A DNA stretch of 64,000 nt from Gigaspora margarita (taxonomy: Eukaryota; Glomeromycota; Glomeromycetes; Diversisporales; Gigasporaceae): positions 181,054 to 245,053 of the forward strand of contig WTPW01000625.1 in the NCBI GenBank assembly GCA_009809945.1, given 5' to 3'. How positions within the stretch are numbered: the first letter of the stretch is position 1; every line of letters starts with the position of its first letter. Below are positions 22,400 to 35,876 of this stretch, one piece after another. A model generated the notes under the pieces. That model was not told the origin of the DNA. It did not search any database and worked only from the letters and a program-made list of their open reading frames with translations. The translations under genes were made by a program, and so were the position numbers.

Positions 22400-25300
22400 C
22401 TATAACATTTTTCTTCCCATTAAGAACAAACTCCATGAGTTCTGGTTTGAGTCAAGACTTGAGAAAAGTCAGCATCTGTTAGTCTTGCAATCATAGTATA
22501 TGTAATATAGGTAGTTTGAGAGATGTTTTCTATGGGTTAGTTAGCGAAAAGTAACTTTATTCGTTTAGCACTTTTCAAGGTATCCCAGGCTCTTCTTTTT
22601 CCTTGAGTTTTCTCAATTATAGATTGGATATCTTCATGGATATCAGGGTGTTTTTCTATAAGTTGCCAAGATAATAATAAGCTTCAAGTAGTTTGGTTTG
22701 GTCTTGTCTGTTTCTTGTATAAGTCTTTATTCATTTAAGAATTTTCTGTAATTTCTCTTAATATGTAATTCCAGTATATGAAGGAGTAGATGTCTGAGTC
22801 AAAGGTCCACATGGGTGAGACACATCATGTACAATTTTGACTACTTTTTCAGATGATGGAATTTCTATCACAGGAGTAATTTCTTCTTAGTTAGTAATTG
22901 AAAACGATAAGGTTTTTTCTTCTATGTTTTCTAATTCTAAATTTGAGTGTACTTCCTCTAGATGATTCACTTCTAGTTGGTTAATTTCTAGTAGTTCTGT
23001 ATCTATTTGAGTATCTAGAAAATTATTTGAATCTAACTCTAAAAAAGAAGTAACTAGATTAGTAAGGTCAATAGTCTGTGTAATGTCATTATTATTATAT
23101 AACTATATGCATTGTTCAATAATATACAAGGAATTGTTTTAGGTGGTATTGTCTTGTTTTCATATTTGAAAAAGATTTTGAAGTGCCAATAAGATTTGGG
23201 GTTGGAGTATAGGAGTGGTCATTTTTGGAAAAATTTCAAAAAGGGCAGTTGTTAAATATATTTTAAGGTTATACAAGTTAAATTGTGTGTTTCATCTCCT
23301 TGTAGATCAAATTTCTTCTAGAAATTTAAGGAGAGTCAATTACAACTATTGGTTCCTATCTTTGTGGCTCATGATATTTAGCAAGATAGTTACTATTATA
23401 ATATTTTATAAAATATTTTCTTCTATAGTGTATAATTTATAAGCACCATTGTTTAATTTCTCATAGATAAGAAAAGGTCCAAATCTTTTATTCTCAAATT
23501 TGGCTAAACGAAAGGCTTCTAATTTCTTTCTTTGTATCCATACTTTGTCTCCAATTTCAAATATCTCTATTTGAGTGTTGGCATCAAAACAAACTTTCTG
23601 TTTTTGTTGTGGCTTTTTAGTATTTTGTCTGGCCTGGTTCTGATAGGTAGGTAATTTCTCTATTAAGTCATAGGCTTATTGGAGAATACTTTCTTGTAAG
23701 TCTATTTTATTGCCTATTTTTGTAGGTTCTACTAGAAAAAGTGGTTCGATTGGTAAGATAGCATATCTTATATATATGAGTTGAAAGGGAGTATATTCTG
23801 TGGTAGCATGTCTTTTTGTTCAATATTCTAAATAAACAGCAGGTATATATAAATCCCAATCATTATCACCTTTCACTTTTGCAAATAATTCATATAGTAT
23901 TCTATTGAATTTTTCTACCATACTATTTGTCTGAAGGTGGTAAAGAGAAGAGAATTTATGCTTGACAAGGAACTTTTCACAGAGAATTCTAATACTTTCA
24001 CTAATGAAATTGTGTTTTTGGTCAGATAAAATAATTTTGGAGGTTCTATGTTTACAGACTATCTCTTCAAGGATAAACTGGGCAAGTGTATTAGCACTGG
24101 CATCTGAAATAGCATGAGCTTCTGGCCATCATGTTAGGTATTCAGTAGCAACAATTATATATCAATTGTTTTGTTTAGTTATAGGCAGAGGGCCTACAAG
24201 ATCAATTCTAACACGTTCAAAAGCTCTTCCTATCTGGATAGGGTGTAAAGGTTCTTTTATTCACCCTTTTGTCTTTTTTGATAGTTTTTACAAGTTTTTA
24301 CATATTCTTGTATGTCTTAATACATTTGATCCCAATAATAGCATTCAGATATTTTATAGTACATAGCATCTGTTCCTAAATGTTCAGCAGTAGGGTACTT
24401 ATGCATCATATATAATACCAGTTCTACTAGCATAGCAGAAGTTTGTTTTGATTGGCTAAAATAAGAATAATTATGATTGGCAATGATCTTTTTTTTTATA
24501 CAGTCAATTATAATTTTTAAAGTACTTTTATAAGTAAAAATCGTCATATCAAATGAAAAAAAATTTTTTGTAATACAAAATAAAAACCAACTTGAGTAAT
24601 TGATATTTTACCTTTGGATTTTTTGTTTTTTAACCTGAGATGCAGTTAGATGCAATAGTTTCAAAAACTAGATGAGAAGTNAAAGTTTTGAAANGTCGGA
24701 AGGTNCTTCNGCNACCTAAGCAATTAGTAAGTGAAAGTTGCAAGAGTTTGTCTCAAACTAGTTCTACTTGTTTTCTAGAAGTAAAAAGTACTACGTATTT
24801 GGAACTAATATTCCAAACACTATTTTTTTTTATTATATTTAGGCCATAAGTAGTTTACGTTTTATAGTAGCAGTGTTTAAAAATGTTCGTATATGTTATT
24901 ATTTAGCATTGTATCATGAAACTTAAAGTATTTGTTGTAAAATAAATAGTGTACTTATTGCAAAACAAATAATATTATATACATTGTGAAATATAAATTA
25001 GTTATTATGAATATATTTTAAGACACAATATGTGTCTTTAGACTTTTCTTTGAAAGTTTCGTAAGTAATAAAATTCACCCAGTATAGCTGATACTTTATC
25101 CGGAGAATGATCTATATTTTTTCTAGGGTATTTTAACAACCAATTAAAATAAACTTCCGCTATGCTGTTCTACCTCAGTCCATTTAATGACTCTAAGAGG
25201 TTTGTCTGGGTTTCTTCTATTCTTTTTATAGAGAAGATGGTGTCTAATTTCAAAATATTTGGCCTGGATCATAAGTCTTTTTTGTTCTTGGTTAGTAAAT

Positions 25301-27170
25301 TTATTTGGGAATTGGCCTGTATCCAAGTAGTAGTAAAGATTATAATATTGATCAAGATTCATAAAGTTTATTAGGGTTGGTAGTCTGAATCAGTAAGTGT
25401 AAAAAAGTATTGATGTTTGGCCTATTTTATTAATAATCTCAAAATTATATGATTGTAGCAGCTATTGTAGCTTCAAAATCTATCTTCCAATTCTTCCTTT
25501 AGGTTCAGTAGTATGTAACTATTTCAATGCTAAGTGGTCTATAACCAAGATAAATTTGGTAGTACCTAAATATTTATAGAAATGTTCTATAGCCCACAAA
25601 ACTGCAGTACATTTGAGTTCAGTAGCTGCATAGTTCATTTTTTCTTTGTGTAGGCTTTTACTAGCATAAGCAATAGGGTGTTCTTTTCTATTTCTATCTA
25701 GTTGGTTTAGTGTAGCTCCAAAGCCATTGTAGGAAGCATCTGTGGTGAGTATAAATGTTTGTTTAAAATCGGGTAGACTAAAATAGGAGCAGTAATAAGT
25801 CTAGATTTTAATTCTTTAAAGGCTTTTTGTTGTTTATCTTGCTGCCTATAGGGTTCATTTTTTTGTAAGAGAGAATTTAAAGGGTGAGCAATTGATAAAA
25901 AATTTGGATAAATTGGCGGTAGTATTCTGCAAGTCTGAGAAAAGATTGAAGAGCTATAAGATTTCTGGGAGGCTAAATTTGTTGGACAACTTTTACTTTT
26001 TGAGGGTTAGAAGCAATTCCTCAAGCAGAAATTAGATGTTCTAAGAAGGGTAGTTAGTGCATCCAAAAAGTATATTTGTCTATATTAAGTCTGAGTCCTG
26101 CTTGTCTAATTCTATTGAATACTCTTTGCAAATAGGTCAAGTATTCATTAAATGTCTTGAAATAAACAATTGTCATCTAAATATACAATCACAAATTTCC
26201 ATGCAATCCCTTTATATACATGATCCATTAATCTTTGGAAGGCTGCAGGGGCATTACAAAGACCAAAAGGCATTACATTAAATTCATATATCCCATATCA
26301 TGTAGTAAAAGCAGTCTTTTCTTTGTCTTGTAGGTCCAAGGCAACTTGTCAATATCCACTTGCTAGATCAAAAGTAGAAAACCAAGAGCATCCTGAAAGA
26401 GCATTAAGCATTTTATCAATGCAATATAAGGGATAAGTATCCTTTTTAGTGATAGCATTTAATTTTCTGTAGTCTATACAGAATTGTAATTTGCCATTTT
26501 TCTTTTGTACTAGTACAATAGGAGAGGCCCAAGAGCTATTAGAGATTTGAATAAGTTTGTGTTCTAGCATTTTTTGTAATTCTGTTTGTATAAATTCTTG
26601 TTTAAAAACTAGTTAAGATATTTATCACATTTAATATATGAAAAAAATTTAATTCAAACTTATTTGAAACTCAAAAAACCTAGCATATCCTTATGATCTA
26701 TCTAAATAATTTTTTGTTTTACAACTATAAATAATTACTCTATATAAATTGTTTAAAATGAAAAATAACTCTATATAACCTAACAAATAATATTTAATGC
26801 ACTTATATTTTCTGATTCCCTTTAACTTTTTGTAAATAATCTGGTATAAAAGAATGTTCAATAAAGTAAGATAAAGGAATGTTTGCTTTATAATAAAAGG
26901 CTTTTTTTAAAAACTTGTTTTTCTGTTGAGGCGATAAAAGAGTAGAAAATAAAATTTTAAGAGATAGTTAAGAGGATGTTCCTCAATGATTTGCACATGC
27001 TATGACTTTGGAGATACAGTAGAAGAAAAAGAAATATAAAGTTTTGATTGAACAGGTTTGGTCAAAAAGGCCATTTACATTAAAATTTGATTTGATTATA
27101 CTTGAACATATGGTAGGGTTTTGCTATGACCTTTAGAAATTGCTTTTTGGCTAATATTTTTTATGACTAA
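22400..27170 (-). mobile_element. Broken Ty3/gypsy LTR-retrotransposon
   Basis: A fossil retroelement read on the minus strand. Reverse transcriptase is recognisable at about 26340-26610 (KLQFCIDYRKLNAITKKDTYP, STFDLASGY at the end), followed downstream by RNase H at about 25400-25900, the integrase zinc-binding region at about 25144-25362 and 24317-24547, and the integrase core at about 23440-24300. A protease-like stretch may lie at about 26800-27170. The order protease-RT-RNaseH-integrase is that of Ty3/gypsy. No gag and no pair of LTRs could be identified. It is heavily decayed with many breaks and is old. Ambiguous bases lie within it at 24681-24713. Confidence 0.8.
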
Positions 27171-27640
27171 TGCTGATACAGTAGATTGCATTTAAATAAG
27201 TTCTAAAATATATGATTTTAAAACAAAAATAAATAATTAAATAGAATGAGTATGGTGCACTAAAAGTTTAAATATATATATATATATTTTATTAATAATT
27301 TTATTAGCTGTAACTTTTCTTTAAACCCAAGATGCATACCATTATGCTTGAAATTTTCTAGGTTGCAATAGAAATCCTCTTCTACAATATATCAAGGTGT
27401 TTTGGTTTAGATACCAATTCTTTAAATCAGTATAGTACAGTAGTAAAGTTAATAATAAAGCAATTTTAATTCTTAATGATTTCAATTATTTTCAGAAAAT
27501 CAGTATTTGATCTTTGCAGATGTAAAAATATGCTCAATATCTGTATAAACTTACCAGGCAATATAAATCGAGTATAGTAACAACATGTCTTGAATCAGCG
27601 ACTAATTAATACTATCATAAGTTTATTAGCATAGCGTTGC
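27171..27640. other. AT-rich spacer
   Basis: Includes a TATATATA run at about 27272-27290. Nothing else recognised. Confidence 0.4.
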
Positions 27641-27649
27641 GAATTTTTT

Positions 27650-28060
27650 TTATTACAAGTTTGAAGAATTGTTACACAAAATTGTTAAGACATCTTTACT
27701 GGCTATATATTATAATAAGTTGTCCCCTGTAATTTTACTAACCCCTAGGTATTATAGAATTATTATAATACTAAAATCCAATTTTGATAATACTAAATTC
27801 AAACTTATCAAATTTATTCAAATAATTGTTGTAGCTAATACTGAAATTTCAACCTATTTTGATACAAATTATTTAAAAATTTTTTGCAGTAATTTTGTTT
27901 GCTTTTTTTTAGAGTTGGGTTAGGATTTAGAGTTAGAATTGATCATTAAAGAGTATATATAGATTTTAGCAGAGCATATATTTTTAAATCACAACCTCAA
28001 ATTTTAGCATTAGCCATTTTTAGTATTAGCTATGACAATAATTTTTATCAGTTGTCCCAA
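27650..28060. repeat. Relic related to the GTCGGGGATGAT MITE
   Basis: The segment AAAGAGTATATATAGATTTTAGCAGAGC... at about 27940-28030 aligns with the right part of the 208-bp element at 53609-53816. A GAGTTGGGTTAGGATTTAGAG stretch precedes it in the same order as there. The ends are not preserved. The reading frame at 27669-27923 is not thought to be a gene. Confidence 0.45.
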
Positions 28061-28340
28061 AATTTATAAAAACTACAGAAATTGCAGAGCTGCACAAAAA
28101 AATTTATCATAATAAATTACAGAATTTATTTTAATTATATACAGAATTTATTACAGAAGTTAGAAATAGTTTATAAAAAATATAGATTTAATAAAAATTT
28201 TACTTTTAATTTTTATTTCTAAAATTTTAAAAATAAATGAATTACAAATTAGTATTAAAGTTTGCTAAACATCTGGTTAAATTTTTGAATTTTAGTAAAA
28301 AAAATATTTATATACTAATTATACTTTTTATTTATAAATA

Positions 28341-28584
28341 TATGGGGTTTTTGCCTTGAAAATGACCTTATGGAACAATGTAGATCCTATAAATAAAAAT
28401 AAAATTTCTAGCCATCCAGTAATCCAATCCAAATAAACTTTTTTGTATTTTGTAGAGCTTAGTGAGTTTTACAAAATAAAAAAAAGTTTATTTGAATTGG
28501 ATTACTGGATAGCTAGAAACTTTAATTTTTATTCATAAGATTTATATAGTACTATAAGGTCATTTTCAAGGCAAAGACCCCATA
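28341..28584. mobile_element. Palindromic TA-flanked MITE
   Basis: A 244-bp hairpin bounded by TATGGGGTTTTTGCCTTGAA and its near complement, with arms matching almost throughout and a centre near 28462. TA at the borders suggests a Tc1/mariner-type MITE. Confidence 0.8.
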
Positions 28585-28916
28585 TGCTAATGCTATTTTA
28601 TTTAGAGCTTTTTGCATTTATTATTATTATAGTAGTATTTAACTCTTACTTCATTCCAATCTGAAGAAATTTTCTCAAGTTCTAGCAAAACATTTGCAAT
28701 TTTGGCTTCAGTTAATTGTTCTCTAAATACAAACAATTGAGAAAGTATATCTTTTTCTTCTTGTATAGTAGTACAACATGTTTGCTTTGGAAATTCTGAT
28801 GATGATTGCTATGATGTTAAATTTTTCTGCTGAGTAATTGATGATGATTGAGTAGGTATTACTATAAGATTACTCTTTTGTTTTTTTATACTTTCAAGTT
28901 GGAAATAAGTATAACT

Positions 28917-29592
28917 GTCCTGCAGGTCGATATCGTAGTGGTTGTGCTCTTAGGACATTGCCGCTTCTTTACATAAGGTGGCCAGTTCAAGTCCTACGAA
29001 CAGAAAAATTAACTATACATGATCATGTGATGGATGACTTGAATTAGGATGCCAGGACCATGTTTGGATGGCTCAGCCACATCTCGGGTTTGGCTTGATG
29101 AAGGCTCTCCAGACATCTTGGATAGATGTTGTATAACCTGCTCTAACAGGGTTTATGGTCTGGTTTGTGCCATTTTGTTTGGCCTCAAAGGTGAAAGATA
29201 TCTAGAAAATTTGGAATGAGGATTGGAGTCCAGTCAAACTCGCCCATTGTTTGTGTTGTCTTCTCTAAAATTACTTGAACAGTTCCGGTTAAATCTCCCA
29301 GTTGTAAATGGATTAGCTGATTAGGTTCAGTTGGAATAAGAATTACTTGGATAGTTCTGGTTAAATCTCCTGGTTGTAAATGGGTCAGCCGATTGGGTTC
29401 AGTTGGAATAAAAATAGGATGGCTTAGTCGGTTAGCCATGGTAGAATTCAAATTAGTAATAGATGAACATATATAGATCATTACAGATGTACAAATAAAT
29501 ATAGGGCCCAGTTGGGTCCCAGGATTAATGACCTTAATAAAAGACCGCTAACATGTGGCTTCGGGTGTACGCCTGAAGGAATTTAAAAAATA
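28917..29592 (+). mobile_element. tRNA-headed retroposon with 14-bp TSD
   Basis: Flanked by perfect 14-bp repeats AAATAAGTATAACT (28903-28916, 29593-29606). The 5' end has tRNA-like boxes: ATCGTAGTGGTTG at 28934 and AGTTCAAGTCC at 28985. The 3' end runs into an A-rich stretch (ATTTAAAAAATA). A 72-bp segment is duplicated in tandem inside at about 29268-29413 (GTTCAGTTGGAATAA at the end of each unit). It differs in body from the 14858 family but shares its architecture. The minus reading frame at 29185-29481 comes from the tandem unit. Confidence 0.83.
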
Positions 29593-32479
29593 AAATAAGT
29601 ATAACTATTTATATTTCGTACATGATAGCCAGAAGTTACTCAGGTTCAGTTTTGTATACATTTTGTGCAAGTATCTGTTTAAAGCGTAGTTTACCAGTTT
29701 TATAAAGAGAAAAATCTTTTCAAAACCTGTTTTACTAATCTCTGGTACATTTTTAAACAGTTATATATTTCAGGATATAGACTATTAAAAGCTAATGATA
29801 ATTCTATAATTAGAGACCAAAGTGAATCTTTGCATGACTTAATTGCATGATCATTTTGAATTACTACAACATCATCAATATATTCTGCAAGAAGTATTAA
29901 TAAACAATTTTCTTCACTTTGAACTGCTTGAATTTTTGATATCATGGTCTGTTGATCAGTAAGATTACCAGTAATATTTTGTTTAGTATATTTTATACCA
30001 TATGTTTCAAGTGCCTTATCAAAAGCAAGATAGTGTTCTTCTCTTGTAAGATTTACTGAGCATACCATTTGTAATAAATTTTGTAGTTGTGGATCATTAT
30101 GAACTTGAGCCAAAAATGTGCTACAGAGCTTGCATATTTAAACTTTCCAGCTGCAGGAAACAGAAGTGCAAATGCAGCTAAATTTGCCATTTGCATATTA
30201 TAATTTTCTCTTTTAATTCCAATTTTGTGGCATATAAAATATCCTGTTCAGTGAAAAAACAAAAGCCATACTTTTATTAAATCATTATTTTCATTATAAT
30301 ATTGCTCATAGTTATTTGTCTATTTTTAATATATTTACAAAGTGAAATCCCAACTGCAACCCAAATTAACTCTAAAACATGACATGTTGCTCAGTAATCT
30401 ATTACATGTTCAAACTTGTCTAGATATTATACTCCAAGAATTGCTACAAGATTAAATATTTCATATCCAGAAAATATTGTAATTAAAGTATAGCACATAT
30501 CTTTAGATGTGTGCCATTGTCCCAAAAGAAGTTGGATATCATTATAAGTTTCTTTGTAGGAAATTAATCTTCCAAAAATAGCTTGATCACATGCAATATA
30601 TAATCAGTTACCAATACTATCAAGCAAATATTCACAGTACATTTCACATGCTGTATGAACATTTTCATTACAATTAGGTGAATCACCAGGTTTTAATATT
30701 ACAACATTTGGTGGTAAGATATTGTAGCCAATAGGTATTTGTTTAATAATTTCTGAATGTATATCATCCATATCAAAGTTATTTATATAATTTTCTAACA
30801 TTCTATAAAAAATAGTTTCATACATTATTAAAAGGTTTTTAGTAGCTAAAGATTCTCTATAATATCTTCTTGGTCTCTATATAAATCAAAAGAAGTGGGT
30901 AAAGTAAATTGAAAAACTATTCTTAATGTTGCATAAGAAGTTCCTCTAGTAATATCAAAATATTTCTATATGAAAATATAGAAGCTTTGAAATCAATATT
31001 ATCAATTACTGCCAAATTCCAAATATTTGGTCCTTTGATTAGATTTTTTCTAGGATTTGCATTTAGTGTTCTAAATCTTTCAAGTTGATTTTCATGTTAC
31101 TTAGTATATAAAATAATAGATGATAAATGAAGAATTTCTTGTAAATATGATAGCAAATTGGGCTTTTGGCATAATGATAATATAATATATGAAAGCCAGA
31201 TTTTTTTTCCAGGAAAAGCAATAGTAAGTAGTATAGAAGTTATCAAAGTAATAGTTTTTGATTTCTGATTTGTATTAAGTAATTTTGGAAAAAGTCTACA
31301 TTGAAGTCTTTTAGTATTAATAACCTTTAGTTTATGTTGATAGAGTACTATAAAAAGTGCTTGAAAAAAGCTATGAATAACACTAGATGATGCATTAAAA
31401 TAGTTTTTATATGAGCTTGGATTTTCTAACTCATCAATATTATCTTTAATTTCAGAGCATGAACGTAAAACTTCTCTTTCTAATTTTTCTCCTATTGTTA
31501 AAGCTTTTCTTAAGTTACATAAGATCTATTTTTAGTTAAGTTGTTCAATTCAATATGTTTTATTCTTATTGCTACTTCAACAACTAATTTGCCTAGAATT
31601 TCTAATGAGTCTGTTGTGTATATTTAATAATATTTTGGATAAAAGCCTTCATTGCAGCTTTTGATTATTTGATTTTGCTACTGATATTAACCATTTTCCA
31701 ATAAGTACTAGAGCATTACTTGTATCATTATCATGTTTTCCAAGTTCAGTAAATAACATAAATGCTATAGCTGCTCTTTGTTTACCTGGTCTTATATACA
31801 AATATCCACCATGTTGCTGAAAACGTTCAGAGCAGATATAACGTACATGACCCGAATATGAGTTTTGTAAAAAAGATCCTTTACTAAATGCAGAACATTT
31901 ATGAACACCAACACAAGGTACTTGAATATTATGTCCATTGATATTCCATGAATGCTTTAACAGTTGTTCCTATAACTAAAAAAGCATTTTTTCTTGCTAC
32001 AAAAAAGACAAATGCAAAATGAAGAATACCTTTTTCAATTGATTGTAATTTTTTCATACCAATATCATGAAGCTGATTTTGATCAAAAATAAAATAAGTA
32101 TAGCATACACCAAGTCGAGTAAATGTATTTGCATCTTCTTACCATGCTCCTACTGCTTGTTGAAATCGATTCAAATTTGTTATTTTATTGTTTTGAATCC
32201 TTTTTATTACATTTATATCAATTTCCCATGTTCCTATATTTGTTGAAGCCCTCATAGATTTTTTGTACCATTATAGCATTTTATTTTACCATCAATAATA
32301 TCTACAACTGAACATGGCATTAAACTCAAACTATTTATAGGAGTATCTTCAATTTCTATATCTATTTCTATTTTATCTGACATTGTTAAAGAGGTCTCAC
32401 TATGAATACTTGAATTTTCATTTTCATTCCAGTTAATATTTTCTATTTTATCATCATAATTTAGCATATTTCAAGCATT

Positions 32480-32710
32480 TTCAAGAGTAATTTGGTTAAT
32501 AGTAAAAGCATCTTCATAATTTTCTTCAAAAGTATCCATTTAATCACTATTATTTTCAAAAGTAACTTGGTCAATAGTAAAAGTATCTTCATAATTTTCT
32601 TCAGAAATATCTATTTCATCATTATTATTAAGTATAATTTGAGCACCTTCAAGAGTAGCTTGGTTGATAGTAGTATTTTCTTTATAGCTTTCTTCAGAAG
32701 TATTGCATTC
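32480..32710 (-). repeat. 72-bp coding tandem repeat in the decayed gene
   Basis: Three imperfect 72-bp units on the minus strand translate to versions of EENYEDTFTIDQVTFEN (also EENYEDAFTINQITLEN). They lie in the acidic N-terminal part of the pseudogene and show that the repeat expanded while it was protein-coding. Confidence 0.65.
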
Positions 32711-32819
32711 TTCTACACATGTAATTTAGATTTAGACATTTTTTTAAAAATATTATTTTTACAGACAATTATATTTTTATACAAAGTATTGTATGTTAAA
32801 CAATAAACTCTAAGGATTA

Positions 32820-33125
32820 TATTTTTATAAAAAATCAAAAGTTTATATTTTGACAAAAATAATACCTTGGCAATAAGGCATATTTATATCTTTATTTTAT
32901 TATATACTTTCTAGCATTTGCATATAATTTTTACTAAAGATAAGCACTATGTGCATGAATGCATGTATGCATGTGTATATGTCTAATCACCATAGACTGC
33001 TATATACAAGACCCCTAAATACTAAACCCAGATATGAATCTCAAAATCTACAATAACCAAATATGGTTTTTAAATTGAAAAATATACTTTTAAAATTTTT
33101 TCTAATAGTACAATTTCTCTAAACC
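32820..33125. other. AT-rich spacer with TGCATG repeat
   Basis: ATGCATGTATGCATGTG-type repeats lie at about 32953-32980. Nothing else recognised. Confidence 0.5.
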
Positions 33126-33128
33126 CAG

Positions 33129-33348
33129 GGTCATATTTCTGTGACATGTGTATCCCCTTATAGGCTGTACTCTGTGCCAATTTTGGATACCAAATCTTGA
33201 ATTATGCTTGGGTATATAAGTATGAGAGTACTATGCTTATATACCCAAAGCAAAAACATGAAGTATTCATACCCCATATAGTATGAGTACCCAGGTACAT
33301 AACATAACTAGGGAAATACTCCAGGTACACATGTCACAAAAATACAGT
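33129..33348. mobile_element. MITE with GTGACATGTGTA ends
   Basis: GGTCATATTTCTGTGACATG at the left pairs with CATGTCACAAAAATACAG at the right. The interior also folds back around GGGTATATAAGTATG. About 220 bp. The TSD is not clear. Confidence 0.6.
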
Positions 33349-33354
33349 AGAATT

Positions 33355-33960
33355 TAATTGATCTAAAAAATCTTCACCCAGGTCACCCGTCAGGTAGACT
33401 ATGTGCCACCCAGGTGAAAATGGGTCTTTTTTAAAAAAGTTACTATTCAGGTCACCCAATAGGTCACCTAACATGTTATTCAAAGGATCAATTAAAAAAA
33501 CAACCTAGGTCTTAATGTACCAAAAAATAATAAGTTGCTCATAATTTTTATCACACCTGATAAAATTCAGTGAATGATTTTAGCTGATCCAGTTATAATC
33601 AGTATATAAAAGCTACTTTGCGCAGATAGTTTTATTATTACAATGTTGACATACTCAGCATTATTAAATTTTCACTTGAGAGTATTTGGAAAATTTTTGG
33701 ACTATCTAGCAAAGATGTTTTGTAAGCATCAAATTTTTATTAATTTATTGAATCAATTATACTAAAATCACAACCAAATTGATTGGCAAAAAAATCATTC
33801 AGCAATTTTTATCAGTTATCAAGCAAAATATAGATAACAATTCTGGCTCAAAAGCTAAAAATTGCAATCAACTCGTGGATTAACTCACAGGTCACCCATG
33901 GGTTAACCCATGGATTGACTCCTCAGGTAATCTGAGTAATACTCACCTGGGTCAAATTAC
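33355..33960. mobile_element. GACCC/CACCCAGG-rich TIR element
   Basis: CACCCAGGTCACCCG-type repeats at the left and ACTCACCTGGGTCAAATTAC at the right are in inverted orientation, like the elements at 66-1358 and 59452-60940. The exact ends and TSD could not be fixed. Confidence 0.5.
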
Positions 33961-34511
33961 TATGCTAGTACAAAATTAGTTAAAAAATCTAGGATTTTTT
34001 CAGAATTACAGAATATTTAGTATAGTATGGGTGAGCTAATTAGGTGTAAATTACAACCATGCCATACTGATTAGCTATAATTCCTAATCTAATTTTAATA
34101 TACAAAACCAAAGCATAAAGATTTTAAGATAAGTATTTTTGTACATATTCAAATTTAATTATACTAATCTTCTAGTCTTTTAGAGTACTGGTGATCAAAA
34201 ATGTGTTGATATTATATATTTCGATATTACAAGCCTACTCACTTATATAATACAATTCATTCTTTACAACAATTTTGAACTATTCTTTAAAAGGGATAAA
34301 GATGAACTACTGTCATAGTTAAACCAAAAATTGGTTTGTTTAACTTGATCTACTTATTGAATTTTATTCTATCCTAAAATATGATTTCTTAAAATACATG
34401 CATGATCAAAATAATTGTTGCAGATCATAATTTAAAATGAAATCTACATTCTTTATTTAACCTGCAAGCCTTCTAAAACCCACTAATACTTGCTTATTAT
34501 ATTTTTTAAAA

Positions 34512-34541
34512 CTAACCCTAACCCTAAACCCCTAACCCTAT
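34512..34541. repeat. Interstitial telomere-like repeat
   Basis: CTAACCCTAACCCTAAACCC and one more unit, about five CCCTAA-like units. It is isolated, with no inverted repeats around it. Confidence 0.75.
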
Positions 34542-34549
34542 AAAATGCA

Positions 34550-35400
34550 CCCCAAAAAAATTTAGTTTTTGAGATTTTATACTGTTATTTCATTTTAATC
34601 TGGATTTCATTATGATCTATCACAATAATTAGTAAAAATGTACATACAGGACAAATAATAATTTTATTAAAAAATAAAAATATTTATATATCAAATATTG
34701 CAGTTTTTTATATACTTTAAACTTGTTTTTGGTGTGACCAATAAAAATGTTAAAACATTTACAGAATGTTTAAAATTCTGCTGCTTTAACTAAAAAAATC
34801 TGTATTAAAATTTGCAGATTCTGTGGTGATGTATAACCTAATCTTAAATACAATAGGCTGTAACTACCAATGGGCTATTATTTGGCTGGCAGAACAAGAG
34901 CAGAATTTACTGCCACTGTAAATTTCTGAACACACTATGTATAGCAATAGATTTGGTTAATTCTTTCAAAAATGGAATAGAGCATATTAATTATGTACAT
35001 ACCTTCAATATTCTTTATCTGTTACTGGATGTATTGATCAAAAATAAAAAAATTATACAATCACAGATAAATTTACATATTAATTATTGCCATTGTTATT
35101 TCTATTGTGAAAGTTGAAGTAATGTTGCTACAGAAATAACTCGACAGTAAAAAAAGTGTAAAAATAAAATTTATCAGTCATTTATTTCATGTAATAAAAA
35201 AATATAAGTGTCTAAAGATTATGACCTAACAAATGCCCTATCTGTTTAGGAGTGAAATAAAGATTTCTCTTAAAATATTTATTTGAATCAAATTATTAAA
35301 AGCTTGTCTCAATAAAGGAAAATTGTTAAAGCAATAAAATACGATTGATTTAAAATAACTATTAAAAAATTGTTATAAAGTTACCACTTATCATAATTTC
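34550..35400. other. AT-rich spacer
   Basis: Nothing coding or repetitive recognised. Confidence 0.4.
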
Positions 35401-35402
35401 TA

Positions 35403-35530
35403 GGTGCATTGAGTGTAGCCCAGATTTGCATGAGAAGAGCATTTTCCTACTTGCGAACACAAAGTAATTTTGTATTTGCAATGCAGAAAGATGCTCTCCT
35501 TATGCAATCTGGGCTACATTTGACGCATCC
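35403..35530. mobile_element. Palindromic MITE, AGCCCAGATTTGCAT arms
   Basis: TGTAGCCCAGATTTGCAT is matched by ATGCAATCTGGGCTACA; the arms are about 50 bp and continue through GAGCAT/ATGCTC. No TSD resolved. Confidence 0.7.
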
Positions 35531-35876
35531 CTTTAATATCTGTACCTAATGCAGCATTTGTATTGTATCAAGTTTGGCTTCTCCTCATTCTAATAACCAA
35601 GCCAGAATGCTCCCTCCTAATTCTTCTTATTCACAGATTCTTGACAACTATCAGAATTCGGTTTACTAAAAAAAAGCATTAGTAATTTGAACAATTTTAC
35701 TTAAACCAATATCTTTTGACATTTTAGATACAAAACAAACTCTATATAATGAATTATTTCAGCTTTCTCAGCCCAAGTTCTTAACTAATAGTTGAATTAG
35801 GATTTTCTTGCCTAGACTAATAGTTCATAATCATAAGAATTATCAGCTATTTTCTTACTAGTAACTGGTCAATAGA

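Larger units (their letters stand above)
28640..32740 (-). pseudogene. Decayed gene of unknown, probably transposon-linked family
   Basis: Protein-like blocks lie on the minus strand in order. They run from an acidic N-terminal part (32252-32710), through blocks near 32000 (LHFAFVFFVARKNAF), 31750 (KQRAAIAFMLFTELGKHDND), 31450 and 30604-30825, to a C-terminal block at 29700-30113 (ETYGIKYTKQNITGNLTDQQ). A Gln/Ser-rich tail ends at about 28640. Many stops and frame changes break it. A retroposon interrupts the C-terminal part (28917-29592). I do not recognise a catalytic motif. The family resembles, from memory, large repeated hypothetical proteins of mycorrhizal fungi. An original length of about 1,100 residues is inferred, and no terminal inverted repeats were found. 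Confidence 0.55.
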
